Under the pieces are notes generated by a model that worked only from the letters and a program-made list of their open reading frames with translations, ran no database searches and had not been told where the DNA came from. Positions 6,580-9,077 of a stretch of DNA of 9,077 bases are shown one piece after another. The position numbers were made by a program, and so were the translations under genes. Source of the stretch: Clostridia bacterium (lineage in GTDB: Bacteria > Bacillota_A > Clostridia > Christensenellales > CAG-138); assembly GCA_017394605.1 (NCBI GenBank), contig JAFPXU010000111.1:1-9077 (forward strand), read 5' to 3'. Within the stretch, counting starts at the first letter, position 1. Each line of letters opens with the position of its first letter.

Positions 6580-7950
6580 ATGAAACATGCCCGCATTCTT
6601 GTAGCGCTCGTGATGGTGCTTGCCATGACGGCAAGCCTGTTCGTCGGATGCAAAGCCTCCGGCGGAAGCGCTGAGCCTGCTCCCGCGGCGCCCGCTGCGG
6701 CGGCACCTGCTGCCCCGGCAGCCGCACCGGCAGAAAACGACAAGCCTTTTGCTGGAAAGACCATCCACATCCTGATGGAAGACGTGCCCGACACGGAATA
6801 TGTACAGTCGCTGGTTCCGAAATTCACGGAAGAAACCGGCATCAACGTCGAGATTGAATCGATCAGCTATTCGACGATGCATGAAAAGCTGGCTGCTCAG
6901 CTGATCGCCTCCACAAACACCTATGACGTGATGGTCGTCGACTACTACTGGACAGGCGAATTCGCCGACGCCGGCTGGATGTATTCCCTCGACTCGTTCA
7001 TTCAGAGAGACGGATTCGACACCTCCCACTATCTGGATTCCATCCTCGCCCAGAACGGCCTGACCGACGGCGTCATGCTGCAGATCCCGTTCTACAACTA
7101 CGCGATGTGCCTCGTCTACAACGAGAAGATCTGGAACGATCCGGAACTCCAGGCAGCCTATGAAAAAGCGAACGGAACCAAATTGACCCCGATCGACGTT
7201 TCCGTTGAGGAATACCTCAAGGAGGTCGAGTTCATTTCGGACTACTACGGCAAGAACACGCTGGCCGGTCTCGTACAGCAGGGCGGACGCGGCGACCCGA
7301 TCGCCATGGAATGGCTGAACTGGTTCTTCGGTCTCGGCGGAGACTGGTTCGATGCGAACGGCAAGTCCCAGCTGGCAAGCCCGACCGCCGTCAAGGCAGC
7401 GGAACTGTATAAGGAAGCCATCGAAAAGGCGTCCCCGACCGGCGCCGTCAACTTCAACCTGGACGACGCGCAGATGACTCTTGCAAGCGGAGCGGCGGCC
7501 TCCATGATCAACTACAACTGGCAGCTCCCCGCTCTGAACAACATGCAGGATTCCGCTACGGCAGGACAGTTCGCTCTGACCTATTCCCCGGGCCACTCCT
7601 CCAACGTCGGTTCCTGGGGCTGGGCGATCCCGCACAACGCTGCGGATCCCGAGCTGTCCTGGCAGTTCCTCAAATGGGTCGAGTCCTTTGAGACCGCAAA
7701 GGAGCGTGCGCTCCTGGGCGGTGCGCCGACCCGTTCCGACGTCTACAATGACGCCGATGTCCTCGCGCTTTATCCGTATTACTCCGAGGTCTCCGATATC
7801 CTGAACGCAGGCATCGGCATGCCGCAGGTCAAGGACTCCAACGGTATGATCGAGATACTGGGCAAGGCGCTCTCCGAGTTTGTCGCAGGAGAGAAGGACG
7901 CCCAGACCGCGCTGAATCAGGTTGCGGAGTTCATGGATAACATGCAGTAA
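6580..7950 (+). CDS. CUT1 carbohydrate ABC importer solute-binding lipoprotein
   Basis: This is an extracytoplasmic binding protein of 456 residues that delivers a sugar or polyol to the importer. A signal peptide with basic start (KHAR) and hydrophobic core ends in a lipobox, LFVGC, with Cys24 as the lipid-bearing residue. An Ala/Pro-rich linker follows at about 31-52, and the mature domain starts around FAGKTIHILMEDVPDTEY. The body has the usual family-1 binding-protein pattern: FTEETGINVEIESISYSTMHEKLAAQ, a YDVMVVDYYWTGEFADAG segment, YNEKIWND, and a C-terminal domain with ASMINYNWQLPA and SWGWAIP. Aromatic residues of these segments are candidate ligand contacts (inference). A strong AGGAGG (6566-6571) lies eight bases before the ATG. 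It sits between the two permease genes, and a GC-rich hairpin follows it, which would suit higher expression of this protein. The ligand cannot be predicted. Confidence 0.94.
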   Translation: MKHARILVALVMVLAMTASLFVGCKASGGSAEPAPAAPAAAAPAAPAAAPAENDKPFAGKTIHILMEDVPDTEYVQSLVPKFTEETGINVEIESISYSTMHEKLAAQLIASTNTYDVMVVDYYWTGEFADAGWMYSLDSFIQRDGFDTSHYLDSILAQNGLTDGVMLQIPFYNYAMCLVYNEKIWNDPELQAAYEKANGTKLTPIDVSVEEYLKEVEFISDYYGKNTLAGLVQQGGRGDPIAMEWLNWFFGLGGDWFDANGKSQLASPTAVKAAELYKEAIEKASPTGAVNFNLDDAQMTLASGAAASMINYNWQLPALNNMQDSATAGQFALTYSPGHSSNVGSWGWAIPHNAADPELSWQFLKWVESFETAKERALLGGAPTRSDVYNDADVLALYPYYSEVSDILNAGIGMPQVKDSNGMIEILGKALSEFVAGEKDAQTALNQVAEFMDNMQ

Positions 7951-7952
7951 TC

Positions 7953-7996
7953 ATCCCCGATACAACTACGGGCGGGGATAAATAATGTCCCCGCCC
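7953..7996 (+). other. Intercistronic GC-rich hairpin after the binding-protein gene, with a competing fold
   Basis: GGGCGGGGA (7970-7978) and TCCCCGCCC (7988-7996) form a perfect 9-bp stem. One T-G wobble and one A-T pair extend it to 11 pairs around an AATAA loop. It starts 20 bases after the stop codon and ends 24 bases before the GAGGAG site (8021-8026) of the next gene. ATCCCC at 7953-7958 could instead pair with GGGGAT at 7974-7979, an exclusive alternative. The following bases are C-rich rather than T-rich, so full intrinsic termination is unlikely. Protection of the upstream mRNA end or partial attenuation is more plausible. Confidence 0.6.
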
Positions 7997-8034
7997 TTCC
8001 CCCCGTAACCGCTTTGTAAAGAGGAGTTGGTCTG

Positions 8035-8904
8035 ATGAAGAAACGAGCCGGAAAAGAGTTTTCCACATTCATGCTGCCCGCGCTTGTGGTTCTGGTCCTG
8101 GTTCTGGCTGTTCCGCTGTTCTACGACATAATCGTCAGCTTTTTCGATAAAAGCCTGAAATATCAGGGACTCGGAAACTTCATAGGACTGAACAACTACA
8201 TTCAGGATCTGAAAAACGACGAGTTCACGAGCTCGATCGTTACAACATGGATCTTCACGATCGGGGTCGTCAGCATCGAGTTCCTGCTGGGGCTTCTGAT
8301 CGCGCTCGGTCTGAACAATCTCGGCAAAGGCAAGAACCTGATCTTTACCATCATCATCATTCCGATGATGATTACTCCCGTCGCGGTCGGACTGATCTGG
8401 CGGCTCATTCTCCATCCGCAGCTCGGCATTTTCAACTATATCCTGAGTAAATTCGGCGTTGAAAAGATCGCTTGGCTCGGGGACAGCAAACTTGCCCTTC
8501 CAACGGTCATGTTTGTTGATATCTGGCAGAACATCCCGTACATGGTTCTGGTTCTGATGGCGGGTCTGGTCACCTTGCCAAAAGAACCTTTTGAGGCAGC
8601 TGCAATCGACGGATCTTCGCGCATTCAGTCGTTTTTCCGGCTGACGGTTCCCATGATGATGCCGACGTTTTCCGTGGTTCTTCTTCTCCGCGCTATCATG
8701 TCGTTCAAAACATACGACCTGATCTATGTGATGACGCGCGGCGGTCCCGGAACCGTGACGCAGGTCATCAGCTATACGATTTACAATCAGGCATACCGGT
8801 ACCTGAGGACAGGCACGGCGGCTTCCATGAGCATCTACCTGGTCCTGATGATCGTACCGATCGCCATCTTATTCCTGTGGCTTTCAAGAAGCCGCGAGGA
8901 ATAA
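8035..8904 (+). CDS. CUT1 carbohydrate ABC importer permease, MalF type
   Basis: This is a 289-residue membrane subunit that pairs with the MalG-type permease at 5709-6536 to form the transport channel. Hydrophobic segments are near 12-35, 68-94, 102-126, 155-180, 212-230 and 264-284. The EAA loop is at 187-210 (EAAAIDGSSRIQSFFRLTVPMMMP). The segment TRGGPGTVTQVISYTIYNQAY (234-254) is characteristic of MalF/UgpA-type subunits. It lacks the long first periplasmic loop of enterobacterial MalF, as is normal for the shorter Gram-positive and UgpA-like forms. The ATG at 8035 has GAGGAG eight bases upstream. It is separated from the binding-protein gene by 84 bp containing a stable hairpin, so it may be translated at a lower level. 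The BtpA-family gene follows 48 bp later. Confidence 0.92.
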   Translation: MKKRAGKEFSTFMLPALVVLVLVLAVPLFYDIIVSFFDKSLKYQGLGNFIGLNNYIQDLKNDEFTSSIVTTWIFTIGVVSIEFLLGLLIALGLNNLGKGKNLIFTIIIIPMMITPVAVGLIWRLILHPQLGIFNYILSKFGVEKIAWLGDSKLALPTVMFVDIWQNIPYMVLVLMAGLVTLPKEPFEAAAIDGSSRIQSFFRLTVPMMMPTFSVVLLLRAIMSFKTYDLIYVMTRGGPGTVTQVISYTIYNQAYRYLRTGTAASMSIYLVLMIVPIAILFLWLSRSREE

Positions 8905-8952
8905 TACTCCCCGTCACAGGACAGATTTCAAACAAGGAAAGAGGTTTTAAAT

Positions 8953-9077
8953 ATGAGTTGGCTCAAGGAAACAATCGGCACGGAAAAGGCGATCATCGCG
9001 ATGTGTCATCTGGACGCGCTTCCGGGGGATCCCTCCTACGGCGGGAGCATGGACGAAGTGATCGATCACGCGCGCGA
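8953..9077 (+). CDS. BtpA/SgcQ-family protein, N-terminal 41 codons only
   Basis: The frame opens at ATG 8953 behind AAAGAGG (8938-8944), with eight bases of spacing, and is still open at the window end. The visible residues, with AIIAMCHLDALPGDPSYGG at 13-31 followed by SMDEVIDHAR, closely resemble the N-terminus of the BtpA family (SgcQ in the Escherichia coli sgc sugar cluster; BtpA was named for its role in cyanobacterial photosystem I build-up). These proteins are expected to fold as TIM barrels. In non-photosynthetic bacteria they sit in sugar-use clusters and, to my knowledge, have no settled reaction. Being last after kinase, dehydrogenase and importer genes, it is likely a catabolic enzyme acting on the sugar or sugar phosphate, such as an aldolase, epimerase or phosphohydrolase (speculative). 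A start earlier than 8953 is unlikely given the ribosome-binding site. Confidence 0.75.
   Translation, partial: MSWLKETIGTEKAIIAMCHLDALPGDPSYGGSMDEVIDHAR

Noticed and set aside
5202..6845. Long open frame on the minus strand (547 codons) opposite the SDR, MalG-type permease and start of the binding protein
   Set aside because: It is antisense to three genes with intact family motifs, has a low-complexity Ala-rich stretch that mirrors the lipoprotein linker, and shows no domain or ribosome-binding site. Long shadow frames are expected with this C/G-ending codon use.
6529..7635. Minus-strand open frame of 368 codons opposite the binding-protein gene
   Set aside because: No recognisable domain, and it is fully antisense to an intact lipoprotein gene with a strong ribosome-binding site.
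8350..8372. Perfect 9-bp inverted repeat ATCATCATC / GATGATGAT inside the MalF-type gene
   Set aside because: It is explained by a run of Ile and Met codons in a membrane segment (IIIIPMMI). There is no sign of a role apart from the coding sequence.
1..9077. CRISPR arrays, transposases, integrase or attachment sites, tRNA or rRNA genes, toxin-antitoxin or defence genes
   Set aside because: None seen on either strand. All gene-length coding regions are accounted for by transport and metabolic genes.

Overview
The window is a compact bacterial carbohydrate-uptake and catabolism locus, with two divergently transcribed gene clusters separated by one AT-rich control region of 435 bp (2903-3337). 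The coding DNA is GC-rich and biased to C/G in third positions. Most genes have clear Shine-Dalgarno sequences, and the solute-binding protein is a lipoprotein with an Ala/Pro linker. This fits a Gram-positive Bacillota, most like a GC-rich gut clostridium, but that assignment rests on style, not on a marker gene.

Left arm, minus strand, read from 2902 down to 1: a HAD-family phosphatase (2150-2902), then an FbpC/PotA-type ABC ATPase (982-2094), then an FbpB-type permease that runs off the window edge (1-964). This has the architecture of the iron(III)/phosphonate/sugar-phosphate importer group. With a phosphatase as first gene, import and dephosphorylation of a phosphorylated compound is the most attractive reading (inference). 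A good sigma-70-type promoter (TTGACA, 17 bp, TAACAT) lies upstream of the phosphatase, with a LacI/cre-like imperfect palindrome over its predicted start point.

Right arm, plus strand, from 3338 to the end: FGGY carbohydrate kinase (3338-4846), SDR dehydrogenase (4872-5657), MalG-type permease (5709-6536), CUT1 lipoprotein solute-binding protein (6580-7950), MalF-type permease (8035-8904), and the first 41 codons of a BtpA/SgcQ-family protein (8953 onward). Short gaps suggest one operon. A GC-rich hairpin follows the binding-protein gene and probably sets unequal expression along the message. The importer would bring in a sugar or polyol, the SDR would interconvert alcohol and ketone, and the kinase would trap the product as a phosphate. 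The BtpA-family TIM-barrel protein is the unexplained step.

No regulator gene, no CUT1 ATPase, no RNA gene, no mobile element and no CRISPR array is visible. The strongest lead for new biology is the kinase-SDR-CUT1-BtpA pathway, divergent from a HAD-plus-FbpBC-type importer. The substrate cannot be read from sequence alone.
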